A program made the translations under genes and the position numbers. Positions 8,679-16,851 of a stretch of 64,000 nt of DNA are shown here, in pieces (within the stretch, counting starts at the first letter, position 1; each line of letters starts with the position of its first letter). This DNA is from Bacteroidota bacterium (GTDB taxonomy: Bacteria > Bacteroidota > Bacteroidia > Palsa-948), in contig PLUL01000064.1 of assembly GCA_003164895.1 (NCBI GenBank), forward strand, positions 48,340 to 112,339, read 5' to 3'. Under the pieces are notes generated by a model. That model was not told the DNA's origin. It saw nothing but the letters and a program-made list of their open reading frames with translations, and ran no database searches.

Positions 8679-9263
8679 ATGGCAGAATGTACAATATGTG
8701 GTGAATACACAAAGTATAACGGTGAGCTTTGTTTAAAATGTTATAAAGCAACCAATGGGGAATTTGTTTCTGATAAAGAAGAAAAAGATAATTCTTGGGT
8801 ATATAATCTTATTAAAGGAAGAATTGCTGAAACAATAATCGAAGAATTGTTTTTGAGTTTAGGTTTTCAGGTTTTCAAATATGGAATGGAAAATACGATT
8901 CCAGGCATAATGGAATTACTGAAAGGAATAAAGGGAGAAGTTGCTATGGAAATAAAACGAATGCCAGATTTAGTTGTATATAAAGATAGCCGAGCACATT
9001 TTATAGAGGTAAAATTCAGAGCAAGCGAAACATTTAAGTTAAACGATATAGATAAAAAAGGCGATTATCCTTATGAGAATGCTTTAATCGTTATAGTTTC
9101 AAAAAAACATATCAAATGTATTTCATATAAAGAACTGCAATCAGGAAAAGAAATTGCGCCAACATGTCATAATTATCTCGGAAGTAGAAAAGAATTTGAA
9201 ACTGATAATCTTAAAATTATCGAGTATTGTAAATATGCGGTGAGATTTTTTGAGAATGTTTAA
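8679..9263 (+). CDS. Zinc-ribbon PD-(D/E)XK nuclease-like protein
   Basis: A 194-residue protein of unknown function. Residues 4-21 form a CxxC-N10-CxxC zinc ribbon. The rest fits the restriction-endonuclease fold: a helix with Glu51 (KGRIAETIIEELF), then PD at 96-97 (RMPDLVVY) and E-V-K at 110-112 (HFIEVKFR), the classical PD...ExK active site spaced by 12 residues. These motifs are read by eye, without structural support. The gene follows fadN by 43 bp on the same strand but has no metabolic link to it, and its codon use looks more AT-rich than the fad genes. It may be a recent insertion into the fad cluster. No partner methylase or ATPase is adjacent. Confidence 0.6.
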   Translation: MAECTICGEYTKYNGELCLKCYKATNGEFVSDKEEKDNSWVYNLIKGRIAETIIEELFLSLGFQVFKYGMENTIPGIMELLKGIKGEVAMEIKRMPDLVVYKDSRAHFIEVKFRASETFKLNDIDKKGDYPYENALIVIVSKKHIKCISYKELQSGKEIAPTCHNYLGSRKEFETDNLKIIEYCKYAVRFFENV

Positions 9264-9304
9264 TCGTCAACTACGATATAAATAAATTCTTCTTCCGATT
9301 TCCA

Positions 9305-10561
9305 CTAAGCTTTATTAAGCGTAATCACCGTTATCTCAGGCCAGATTCCAACTCTGCCGGGGAAACCAATAAAACCAATTCCGCGGTTCACATAGAGGTA
9401 GCGATTATTTTCTTCGTACAAACCTGCCCATCGTTTGTATTTTAATTGTGCAGGAGAAAACCGCAAACCCGGAATCTCCACACCAAATTGTGCACCGTGT
9501 GTGTGTCCGGCAAGCGTGAGGTGTACATGCGTGCGATGGTTCATCACTTGTTCTTCCCAATGTGTCGGGTCGTGCGAGAGAAGAATTTTAAAAGCACCAT
9601 CGGTTGTTCCCTGCAAAGTTTTTTTAAAATCTCCGTATTGCGCAAAACCTTTTCCCCAGTTTTCCATTCCTAAAAGTTCGATGTGTTGTCCGTCCTTTTC
9701 AATTTTTGTATTCTCATTTTTCAATAATTTAAAATCCAATCGTTCGTGCATTTTAAAAAGTCGCTGCATATTTTCCTGCTTCGCATGTGCCGATGACCAT
9801 TCCAAATAATCTCCATAATCGTGATTTCCAAGGATGGAATATTTTCCCATGCGCGCTTTCAGTTTGCTGAACACATCCGCCCAAGGTTCCATCTCTTCAG
9901 CTTTGTTGTTCACTAAATCTCCGGTGAAAAAAATAATATCTGAGTTTTGTTCGTTCACCAATTTAACTGCGCGCTCCACCGCTTCTGCATCGTCAAAACT
10001 TCCCACATGCAAATCGGAAATCTGAGTGATGGTGAGTCCGTGAAAAGCATCCGGTAAATCTTTGAATGAAAGATTTGTTCGATGAATTTTGAAATTGTAT
10101 TTCCCTTTTGTGATTCCGTATAAAATACTTACTGCCGGAATTAAAGCAGCGAATCCTGCCATCCATCCGATGAATTGTCTTCTCGATTCAAAATACGGAA
10201 CGTTTGAAAAATTTCCTGTCAGCTTAAAAATTCCGACTCCTCCTGCGCGAATCAGACGGTAAATATCTTCCATTCCGAAAAAAAACAGCAGCACAATTTT
10301 TGGAACATACAACAATATGAATAAACTCATCGTCCATTTCACCGCGGGAACAGCAGGACCTTCATCTTTGGAGAAAGAAAGCAACATGTATATTGTCATT
10401 AGGTAGAAAGCAATTGTGATTCCCCAATAGCAAAGCGATACGATGAAGCGGAGGCGGATGGAAGAAAAAGCGCTTTTTACACCTGAAAAAATATACAAGT
10501 CGAGCAAAAAAACGATAACTAATATAAGAGAAAACCGAGGAATAAGAGAGTGTGGAGTCAT
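9305..10561 (-). CDS. Membrane-anchored metallophosphoesterase
   Basis: A 418-residue calcineurin-like phosphoesterase. Residues 1-170 hold about four membrane segments (LILVIVFLLDLYIF, IVSLCYWGITIAF, LFILLYVPKIVLLF and FAALIPAVSILYG). The catalytic part carries the metal-binding series SDLH, FTGDLV, LGNHDYGD, LSHDP and AGHTHG. It resembles YkuE/YaeI phosphoesterases, some of which hydrolyse UDP-2,3-diacylglucosamine in lipid A synthesis, but the substrate here is not shown. It lies opposite in direction to the surrounding fad genes, converging with the nuclease-like gene and diverging from the thiolase gene. Confidence 0.85.
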   Translation of the reverse strand: MTPHSLIPRFSLILVIVFLLDLYIFSGVKSAFSSIRLRFIVSLCYWGITIAFYLMTIYMLLSFSKDEGPAVPAVKWTMSLFILLYVPKIVLLFFFGMEDIYRLIRAGGVGIFKLTGNFSNVPYFESRRQFIGWMAGFAALIPAVSILYGITKGKYNFKIHRTNLSFKDLPDAFHGLTITQISDLHVGSFDDAEAVERAVKLVNEQNSDIIFFTGDLVNNKAEEMEPWADVFSKLKARMGKYSILGNHDYGDYLEWSSAHAKQENMQRLFKMHERLDFKLLKNENTKIEKDGQHIELLGMENWGKGFAQYGDFKKTLQGTTDGAFKILLSHDPTHWEEQVMNHRTHVHLTLAGHTHGAQFGVEIPGLRFSPAQLKYKRWAGLYEENNRYLYVNRGIGFIGFPGRVGIWPEITVITLNKA

Positions 10562-10688
10562 AGTAACTTCTGCTAATGTAGTCGTTTAAGGATGAAAAAT
10601 ATTGTACAAGGTTAAAAATAATTCTGAATCTGTCTGATTTTTCACTTTAATTGTATCTCAATTTCTCTATGTTAAATGAGATTTTTTT

Positions 10689-10696
10689 TAGCTTTG
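10689..10696 (+). promoter_or_regulatory. Possible -7 box (TAGCTTTG) for thiolase
   Basis: Matches TAnnTTTG and lies 27 bp upstream of the ATG at 10724. If real, it argues against the longer reading frame that opens at 10676, since that start would lie upstream of the transcription start. Confidence 0.45.
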
Positions 10697-10723
10697 CGAA
10701 GAATATTTTCTCATATAAAAATT

Positions 10724-11902
10724 ATGAACGCATACATAGTAGCAGGATTTCGTTCCGCAGTTGGCAAAGCCACCAGAGGAGGATTTCGTTTCACACGCAC
10801 CGATGATTTGGCTTCGGATGTCATCAAGCATTTGATGAAATCTGTTCCGAACGTGAACAAAGACCAAGTTGACGATTTGATAGTTGGCAACGCAATGCCC
10901 GAGGCGGAACAAGGTTTGAACATGTCAAGATTTATTTCGCTTCTTGCATTTGATACTGACAAAATTCCCGGAATGACGGTGAACCGTTACTGCGCATCGG
11001 GATTGGAATCAATTTCAATTGCCAGCGCAAAAATAAATGCCGGACTTGCCGAATGCATAATTGCTGGCGGAGCAGAAAGCATGAGTTTGATTCCGATGGG
11101 CGGCTCGCGTATCGTTCCGAATTTTGAAGTGGCAAAAGTTCACCCTGATTATTACTGGGGAATGGGTTTGACAGCTGAAGCGGTTGCGAAAGAATATAAA
11201 ATTTCCCGCGAAGACCAAGATAAGTTTTCGCTGAATTCTCATCTGAAAGCGATTGCAGCAATTAAAGCTGGAAAATTCAAAGATGAAATTGTTCCTGTGA
11301 AAGTTTCAGAAAATTATTTAGAGGAAAATGAAAAAAGGAAAACGCGTGAGTTCATTGTTGATACCGATGAAGGTCCTCGCGCGGATACAACTATTGAAGC
11401 GCTTGCAAAACTAAAACCTGTGTTTGATGCGAAAGGAGTTGTAACGGCAGGAAATTCTTCACAAACTTCGGATGGCGCATCTTTCGTGATGGTGGTGAGT
11501 GAAAAATTTATGAAAGAAAATAAATTGACACCGATCGCAAGAATGGTTTCGTATGCTGCAGCAGGAGTTCCTCCGCGCGTTATGGGAATTGGTCCAGTAG
11601 CTGCAATTCCAAAAGCATTAAAGATTGCTGGTTTGAAACAGGATCAAATTGATTTGGTAGAGTTGAATGAAGCGTTTGCTTCTCAGTCGCTGGCAGTGGT
11701 TCGTGAATTGAAATTGAATCCTGAAATCGTAAATGTAAATGGCGGAGCAATTGCACTCGGACATCCGCTGGGCTGCACCGGAGCAAAACTTTCCGTTCAA
11801 CTATTTAATGAACTTCGCAGGAGAAAAAAGAAATATGGAATTGTTTCCATGTGTGTGGGAACAGGACAAGGAGCCGCAGGAGTTTTTGAACTAATGAATT
11901 AA
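10724..11902 (+). CDS. fadA: Acetyl-CoA acyltransferase (3-ketoacyl-CoA thiolase)
   Basis: Thiolytic last step of beta-oxidation, releasing acetyl-CoA. From ATG 10724 the protein has 392 residues, the usual thiolase length; an upstream in-frame ATG at 10676 would add 16 poorly conserved residues. The acyl-accepting cysteine is in NRYCASGLESI, the substrate-contacting motif is NEAFASQS, the catalytic histidine is in GHPLGCTGA and the second cysteine in SMCVGTGQGAAG. The acyl-CoA dehydrogenase gene follows after 12 bp. With fadD and fadN upstream and the dehydrogenase downstream this completes one beta-oxidation spiral. Confidence 0.94.
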   Translation: MNAYIVAGFRSAVGKATRGGFRFTRTDDLASDVIKHLMKSVPNVNKDQVDDLIVGNAMPEAEQGLNMSRFISLLAFDTDKIPGMTVNRYCASGLESISIASAKINAGLAECIIAGGAESMSLIPMGGSRIVPNFEVAKVHPDYYWGMGLTAEAVAKEYKISREDQDKFSLNSHLKAIAAIKAGKFKDEIVPVKVSENYLEENEKRKTREFIVDTDEGPRADTTIEALAKLKPVFDAKGVVTAGNSSQTSDGASFVMVVSEKFMKENKLTPIARMVSYAAAGVPPRVMGIGPVAAIPKALKIAGLKQDQIDLVELNEAFASQSLAVVRELKLNPEIVNVNGGAIALGHPLGCTGAKLSVQLFNELRRRKKKYGIVSMCVGTGQGAAGVFELMN

Positions 11903-11914
11903 AAAATATAAATT

Positions 11915-13711
11915 ATGGCAACCGAAACAAAACCAACAACAGCATTAAAAGGAGGAGAATTCCTCATCAAAGAAACAGAAGCACAATCAATTTTTATTCC
12001 TGAACAATGGAACGAAGAACAAAAAATGATTGCGCAATCATGTGCAGATTTTCTCACACAGGAAGTTTATCCTAACATCGAAAAAATTGATGCGCAGGAG
12101 CCGGGACTCATCGTAAAACTTCTGAACAAAGCAGCAGACCTTGGTTTGCTTGGGCTGAGTGTTCCTGAACAATACGGTGGCTTTGAAAAAGACTTTGTGA
12201 CCGGAATGCTTGCTACTGAAGTTTTGGGTGCAGGATATTCTTTTGCCGTTGCTATTTCTGCTCACACTGGAATTGGAACGCTTCCAATTTTATATTATGG
12301 AAACGAAGCTCAGAAAAAGAAATACATTCCGAAACTTGCAAGTGGTGAATGGAAAGCGTGTTATTGTTTGACAGAACCAAGTGCGGGTTCAGATGCAAAT
12401 TCCGGAAAAACAAAAGCAATTCTTTCTGCCGATGGAAAACATTATATCCTGAACGGACAAAAAATGTGGATAACGAACGGAGGATTTGCCGATGTATTCA
12501 CTGTGTTTGCAAAAATTGATAATGATGAAAATCTTTCTGCTTTCATCGTGGAAAAAAGTTTTGGCGGAATCACATTGAATCCCGAAGAACACAAAATGGG
12601 AATCAAAGGAAGTTCAACTCGCCAGGTTTTCTTTAACGATTGCAAAGTTCCGGTTGAAAATTTGTTGAGCGACAGACAAAACGGATTCAAGATAGCAGTT
12701 AATATTTTGAATTTAGGAAGAGTAAAACTTGGAGCTGCTGCTATTGGCGCGGCAAAACAAGTTGCTACAAAAGCGATTCAGTATGCTAATGAGAGAAATC
12801 AGTTTGGCAGACCTATTTCGAAATACGGAGCCATTCGTTATAAACTTGCTGAACAGGCAATCAGAATTTACGCTGTTGAAGCGGCTGTGTATCGTGCATC
12901 GCAAAATATTGAAGATGCCATCATCGCGCTTGAAGCTGGCGGAATGGAAAAAGGAAAAGCAATGCTGAAAGGCGTGGAGCAATTTGCACCTGAAGCAGCA
13001 ATTCTGAAAGTTGCAGGAAGCGAAGCGTTAGATTATGTGGTGGATGAAGGTGTTCAGATTTACGGAGGCATGGGTTATTCTGCCGATGCACCGATGGACC
13101 GCGCTTACCGCGATTCTCGCATCAATAGAATTTTTGAGGGGACAAATGAAATCAACAGAATGCTGACTGTGGATATGATGCTCAAACGCGCAATGAAAGG
13201 CGAATTAGATTTGATGGGACCGGCAACAAAAATTGCAGGAGAACTGATGAGCATTCCTGATTTAGGAGGAGAAGACACAACTTTGTTTTCAGCAGAGAAA
13301 AAATACCTGAAGAATTTTAAGAAAGCAGTTTTAATGGTAGCAGGAAGTGCAGCACAAAAACTGATGATGGAATTATCGAAAGAACAGGAAGTGCTGATGA
13401 ACATTGCCGATATGCTGATTGATTTATATGTATCTGAATCCGTTCAACTGAGGGTTGAGAAATTGGTTTCGATGCACGGTGAAAAAAATTGTCAGGAGCA
13501 AATTGACATCATGCGCGTTTACTTAAATGATGCTGCTGACAGAATTCATAAAAATGGTAAAGAAGCAATTAACTCCTATTCATCAGGCGATGAGCAAAGA
13601 ATGATGCTGATGGGCTTAAAACGTTTTACCAAGACAGAACCATTCAACGCGAAAGATGCAAGAAGAAGAGTAGCTGCAAAATTAATTTCGGAAAATAAAT
13701 ATTGCTATTAA
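11915..13711 (+). CDS. fadE: Acyl-CoA dehydrogenase with C-terminal extension, FadE type
   Basis: A 598-residue FAD enzyme that introduces the first double bond in beta-oxidation. Signature segments are CLTEPSAGSDANS, MWITNGGFADVFTVFAKID and GIKGSSTRQVFF; IFEGTNEINRM includes the glutamate expected to act as base. About 190 extra residues follow the dehydrogenase core, as in the roughly 600-residue Bacillus FadE and in very-long-chain dehydrogenases. It ends in a TTAA shared with the convergent gene at 13708: TAA on each strand. It is the second gene of the fadA-fadE unit. Confidence 0.94.
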   Translation: MATETKPTTALKGGEFLIKETEAQSIFIPEQWNEEQKMIAQSCADFLTQEVYPNIEKIDAQEPGLIVKLLNKAADLGLLGLSVPEQYGGFEKDFVTGMLATEVLGAGYSFAVAISAHTGIGTLPILYYGNEAQKKKYIPKLASGEWKACYCLTEPSAGSDANSGKTKAILSADGKHYILNGQKMWITNGGFADVFTVFAKIDNDENLSAFIVEKSFGGITLNPEEHKMGIKGSSTRQVFFNDCKVPVENLLSDRQNGFKIAVNILNLGRVKLGAAAIGAAKQVATKAIQYANERNQFGRPISKYGAIRYKLAEQAIRIYAVEAAVYRASQNIEDAIIALEAGGMEKGKAMLKGVEQFAPEAAILKVAGSEALDYVVDEGVQIYGGMGYSADAPMDRAYRDSRINRIFEGTNEINRMLTVDMMLKRAMKGELDLMGPATKIAGELMSIPDLGGEDTTLFSAEKKYLKNFKKAVLMVAGSAAQKLMMELSKEQEVLMNIADMLIDLYVSESVQLRVEKLVSMHGEKNCQEQIDIMRVYLNDAADRIHKNGKEAINSYSSGDEQRMMLMGLKRFTKTEPFNAKDARRRVAAKLISENKYCY

Positions 13712-14145
13712 GGATTTGTCGCGTCCGGCAACTCGTTAAAATTTTTCACTTTGAACGAAGCTGTTTTGTGTGATGACGATTTTCTGTCAATTTTTTTATA
13801 ATAAACAATCACTCCTTTTGTAAGGTTTGATTGTTTTTTTCCAACATCTCGGCAAGTCGGACATTTTTCCGGTTTTTTCAAATCCTGACTAAAACTAATT
13901 ATGTAATATCCTTTGTCGTTTTTTATAGAAGTATATTCAATATTCAATTCATCTGCAATTCCTTTCACAGAATCAATCCTTATCTCGGTAGATTTTTTGG
14001 TTTTAAATTCAATAAAGTAATTCATGGTGATGCCACCCGTTTCTCCAATTTTTTTCTGGCAAGTTGAATTGATAATTTTTATTTGGCAGAAGGCAGAAGG
14101 CAGAAGGCAGAAGGCAAACAATGCAAAAAGAAAACTTTTTTTCAT
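13708..14145 (-). CDS. Small secreted protein with repeat-encoded signal peptide
   Basis: A 145-residue exported protein of unknown function. The signal peptide is MKKSFLFALFAFCLLPSAFC, cleaved probably before or near QIK. Its core is encoded by four GGCAGAA heptamers (plus strand) at 14085-14116. The mature part contains CPTC near residue 95 and a beta-rich N-terminal half; it could be a DUF-like periplasmic domain, but I do not recognise it. The stop codon overlaps the acyl-CoA dehydrogenase stop by 4 bp in convergent orientation. No operon partner is apparent. Confidence 0.65.
   Translation of the reverse strand: MKKSFLFALFAFCLLPSAFCQIKIINSTCQKKIGETGGITMNYFIEFKTKKSTEIRIDSVKGIADELNIEYTSIKNDKGYYIISFSQDLKKPEKCPTCRDVGKKQSNLTKGVIVYYKKIDRKSSSHKTASFKVKNFNELPDATNP
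14085..14116. repeat. Heptamer array (GGCAGAA x4.6) in a signal-peptide region
   Basis: Four perfect GGCAGAA copies plus GGCA. Read on the minus strand it encodes CLLPSAF-type heptapeptides that make up the hydrophobic core of the signal peptide of the gene ending at 13708. Confidence 0.9.
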
Positions 14146-14218
14146 GGCACAATCTTTATCCGAAGATATGTTTTATTCGTAATATTGATTCCTGAAATTT
14201 CATCGCTTAAATAAATAT

Positions 14219-14566
14219 ATGTACGAACATCATAAAAAACCACTTGCCTCCAATCAAATTTTTTATCAGCGAGTTGTTGGAAATATTGTATGGTCGTTGA
14301 TACTCATTTCGGCTTCATTGTTCATTGGAATTCTTGGCTATCACCTCACCGAAAATTTAGGATGGTTGGATTCATTATTAAATGCTTCGATGATACTTGG
14401 AGGAATGGGTCCCGTAGATACTTTAAAAACATCTGGAGGAAAATTATTTGCATCGTTCTATGCATTGTTTAGCGGAGTTGTATTTCTGATAACCATGTCG
14501 GTTGTACTTGCTCCGATTTTGCACCGGTTCCTTCATAAATTTCATTTAGACGAAAACGAAAAATAA
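14219..14566 (+). CDS. Two-TM ion-channel-like membrane protein
   Basis: A 115-residue membrane protein. TM1 spans about 22-44, a short re-entrant-like segment LLNASMILGGMGPVD lies at 53-67, and TM2 spans about 76-104, ending in a basic cytoplasmic tail HRFLHKFH. This TM-pore-TM layout is that of two-TM potassium channels, but the selectivity-filter position reads GGMGPV rather than TVGYG. The fold assignment is an inference by eye; it could equally be an unrelated two-TM protein. It starts in the 70-bp gap after a divergent secreted-protein gene and is followed after 11 bp by an O-methyltransferase gene, so these two may be co-transcribed. Confidence 0.6.
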   Translation: MYEHHKKPLASNQIFYQRVVGNIVWSLILISASLFIGILGYHLTENLGWLDSLLNASMILGGMGPVDTLKTSGGKLFASFYALFSGVVFLITMSVVLAPILHRFLHKFHLDENEK

Positions 14567-14577
14567 AATTTATTCCT

Positions 14578-15219
14578 ATGAATTTCCTCCCGCAGGAAAT
14601 AGAAGATTATGCTCTGAAAAATTCAGATGCTGAATCGGATATTTTAAAAAAATTAAATCGCGAAACTCATCTGAAAATGACGATGCCACAAATGTTATCG
14701 GGTCATTTGCAAGGTTTGATGCTTCAGGTGTTCAGTAAAATGATTCGCCCGAAAAACATTCTTGAGATAGGAACTTTCACCGGATATTCTGCCATTTGTC
14801 TTGCTTCTGGATTGCAGGAAGGAGGCAAACTTCACACCATTGATGTGAACGAAGAATTTCAGGAAATGATTTTACAATATATTAAGGAAGCCGATTTAGA
14901 AAATAAAATTCGGCTTCATATTGGCGATGCTGTTAATATCTTACCTACCTTAAAAGAGGAGTTCGACCTTGTGTTTATTGATGCCGATAAGGAGAATTAT
15001 AGCATCTATTACGACCTCGTATTCCCGAAAGTAAAACAAGGTGGATTCATCATAGCCGACAATGTTCTTTGGAGCGGTAAAATCCTAAATTCCCCTATGA
15101 AAATGGACTTTGAGACCAAATCTATTTATGAATATAATCTCAAAATAAAGAACGATTCGAGAGTTGAAAATGTGCTTCTTCCCCTGAGAGACGGGCTTAT
15201 GATTGCAAGAAAAAAATAA
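14578..15219 (+). CDS. Class I SAM-dependent O-methyltransferase
   Basis: A 213-residue enzyme of the caffeoyl-CoA/catechol O-methyltransferase type. The SAM-binding motif I is ILEIGTFTGYSAICLA near residue 60; LVFIDADKENY and GGFIIADNVLWSGK carry the metal- and substrate-binding residues typical of the family. Soluble cytoplasmic enzyme; the natural substrate in Bacteroidota is not established. The stop codon TAA is part of a 44-bp perfect palindrome, which probably terminates the transcript. Confidence 0.88.
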   Translation: MNFLPQEIEDYALKNSDAESDILKKLNRETHLKMTMPQMLSGHLQGLMLQVFSKMIRPKNILEIGTFTGYSAICLASGLQEGGKLHTIDVNEEFQEMILQYIKEADLENKIRLHIGDAVNILPTLKEEFDLVFIDADKENYSIYYDLVFPKVKQGGFIIADNVLWSGKILNSPMKMDFETKSIYEYNLKIKNDSRVENVLLPLRDGLMIARKK

Positions 15220-15260
15220 ATTTTCATAGGAGAATTTTAAAATTCTCCTATGAAAATTTA
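15217..15260. terminator. 44-bp perfect palindrome overlapping the O-methyltransferase stop
   Basis: Two 22-bp arms, 15217-15238 and 15239-15260, are exact reverse complements with no spacer. The first three bases are the TAA stop of the O-methyltransferase gene. In RNA it would fold into a long hairpin with a tight loop and U-rich distal arm, so a terminator is likely. Its CTATGAA segment recurs at 15279 and, with one change to the preceding base, at 15311, on the way to the SWIB gene. Confidence 0.7.
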
Positions 15261-15291
15261 TTAACAATCGCATTTTCCCTATGAAGATGAA

Positions 15292-15310
15292 CGAAAATGT
15301 CTTATTTTCG
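15292..15310 (+). promoter_or_regulatory. Small hairpin upstream of the SWIB gene
   Basis: CGAAAAT at 15292-15298 pairs with ATTTTCG at 15304-15310 across a 5-base loop, 45 bp upstream of the SWIB start. CTATGAA flanks it on both sides. A regulatory role is only suggested by this arrangement. Confidence 0.3.
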
Positions 15311-15355
15311 CTATGAAGTCAAATAAAATATTAAACATTTAAAACAAAACAAACA

Positions 15356-15646
15356 ATGGCAACAGCAAAAAAAGCAGCTCCAAAAGCAAAAAGAAAACCA
15401 AACGCAGCATTCATGGCTCCGCTAACTCCAAGCGCTGCGCTCGCAGCAGTAACAGGAGCAAAAGCTCTTCCACGTACTGAAGTTGCAAAAAAACTTTGGG
15501 CGTATATCAAGAAGAACAAACTTCAAGATGCAAAGAACAGACGCAACATCAATGCTGACGAAACTCTTAAAGCAATTTTTGGCGGAAAGAAAACAGTTAG
15601 TATGTTTGAAATGACTGCTTTAGTTAGCAAACACCTTAAGAAATAA
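15356..15646 (+). CDS. SWIB/MDM2-domain protein
   Basis: A 96-residue basic protein. Residues 1-17 are Ala/Lys-rich, resembling a histone-like tail (TAKKAAPKAKRK). The remainder is a SWIB domain: LTPSAALAAVTG, then LPRTEVAKKLWAYIKKNKLQDAKNRRNINADETLKAIFGG, split here only for description by its helices, and a final helix VSMFEMTALVSKHL. SWIB domains are eukaryotic chromatin-remodeller modules also found as stand-alone proteins in Chlamydiae and various bacteria; DNA association is expected but unproven. It is a single-gene unit, with a palindromic region upstream and a strong hairpin terminator 21 bp downstream. Confidence 0.88.
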   Translation: MATAKKAAPKAKRKPNAAFMAPLTPSAALAAVTGAKALPRTEVAKKLWAYIKKNKLQDAKNRRNINADETLKAIFGGKKTVSMFEMTALVSKHLKK

Positions 15647-15666
15647 TTTTCTTAAAGTTTATTTTG

Positions 15667-15696
15667 AAAGGCGGATTAAGAAATTAATCCGCCTTT
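15667..15696 (+). terminator. Rho-independent terminator after the SWIB gene
   Basis: A 13-bp perfect stem (15667-15679 with 15684-15696) closes a GAAA tetraloop and is followed by ATTATTT. The arms contain AGGCGGATTA and its complement. Confidence 0.85.
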
Positions 15697-15740
15697 ATTA
15701 TTTATGAATAGGCACTCCTTTGAAAGATCGATTAAAATAA

Positions 15741-15768
15741 AAACCCTCACCAATATTGGCAAGGGTTT
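15741..15768 (-). terminator. Hairpin terminator for the minus-strand T9SS cargo gene
   Basis: AAACCCT at 15741-15747 pairs with AGGGTTT at 15762-15768, enclosing the palindrome CCAATATTGG. On the minus strand it is followed by TATTTTA, 21 bp after the stop at 15789. Confidence 0.7.
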
Positions 15769-15788
15769 CACGAAATTGTTTTCTAAAA

Positions 15789-16739
15789 TTATTTTACAAC
15801 GTTCAGTTTCCCACTGCGAAGCAAATGTTTGCTTTTATCATAAACTGATAGGGAATAAAAACCTGCTGACATTCCCCTTGTAGGAATTATTGCAGATTTT
15901 TTATCCACCACATTTGCAGCTTCCGAAAACGGAATTGTTGATATCAATCTTCCGGTAATATCAAAAACTTCTACTGTAGCGGCTTCACTTACATTGTCAA
16001 GCGTAATGGTTGCTAAATCATGTGCTGGATTTGGAAATACAGAAACACCTTTCGACATTTCGATTTCGTTCATACCACTCCATCCCGGAATATTAATGTC
16101 ATCCACCCAAAGTATACTTCCTGCTTGTCCGCAATTCAGACAAAATTTATAGTTAGAATTAAACAATCTGGTAGAAGAAAATATAAGTGCTGCAGAATCT
16201 GGTGTAACAGAAGCATATGCGGGATTATAATTCAATGTAACGGTTTGTTGCGTGTAACTTCCAACAGTTGCGCCTGTTTTCCAAAATCCGGTTCCAACTG
16301 TATCAATACCATTCCACAAAACCATAAAACAGGCTGCTGTATCATTAGTGACAGGAGTATATTTATACCAAAATGATATTGAAGTTGGGCGAACCGAAAA
16401 CGGGAACCCAAATTTTAGTGTTGTACCTACTAAACCACCAGTAGCAGCCAATCCTATTGGACTTGGCAATGAAGTAGGAGCAGGATTTAAAGCTAAAGCT
16501 ACAGAAGTAATTTGCATAGCATACGTGCCTCCGTGAACATTAGGAGCAGTAGCTTGAAAAACAGATTGTGGATCCCCAAATCCTGTTAAAGCATTTGCAC
16601 TAATCCATCCGCCAATAGGCTCTATGTTTGCACCCGAACCAGTCCAACCTGGCGATGGCGTATCAAAATCCATTGTGGGTTGCGCGAAAGCGCAAACCGA
16701 TGCTACTGAAATAATTATTGAGAGTAAAATCTTTTTCAT
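15789..16739 (-). CDS. Secreted protein with T9SS type A sorting domain
   Basis: A 316-residue exported protein. The signal peptide ends near VCAFAQP (residue 20). The middle, about 25-230, is a beta-rich domain with Trp-containing strands (TSISFWYKYTPV) resembling carbohydrate-binding jelly rolls, though no family is certain. The last 80 residues are a type A T9SS domain: GVSVFPNPAHDLATITLD, the middle strand VEVFDITGRLI, and the final GFYSLSVYDKSKHLLRSGKLNVVK region (quoted in part). It should be secreted through the type IX system and anchored or released at the surface. A hairpin terminator follows. Confidence 0.85.
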   Translation of the reverse strand: MKKILLSIIISVASVCAFAQPTMDFDTPSPGWTGSGANIEPIGGWISANALTGFGDPQSVFQATAPNVHGGTYAMQITSVALALNPAPTSLPSPIGLAATGGLVGTTLKFGFPFSVRPTSISFWYKYTPVTNDTAACFMVLWNGIDTVGTGFWKTGATVGSYTQQTVTLNYNPAYASVTPDSAALIFSSTRLFNSNYKFCLNCGQAGSILWVDDINIPGWSGMNEIEMSKGVSVFPNPAHDLATITLDNVSEAATVEVFDITGRLISTIPFSEAANVVDKKSAIIPTRGMSAGFYSLSVYDKSKHLLRSGKLNVVK

Positions 16740-16851
16740 ATGTGGTGTTTTTTGGGGTTTAGGACACCAAAGATATTAATAAAATTAGTTTTTGCAAGTA
16801 TTGTGGGCTATTTTATTATAAAAAAAGTTGGGCTTGATGAAATTATGCGTT

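Noticed and set aside
10676..10723. N-terminal extension of the thiolase
   Set aside because: It precedes the probable -7 box and adds residues not typical of thiolases; the 392-residue form from 10724 is of standard length.
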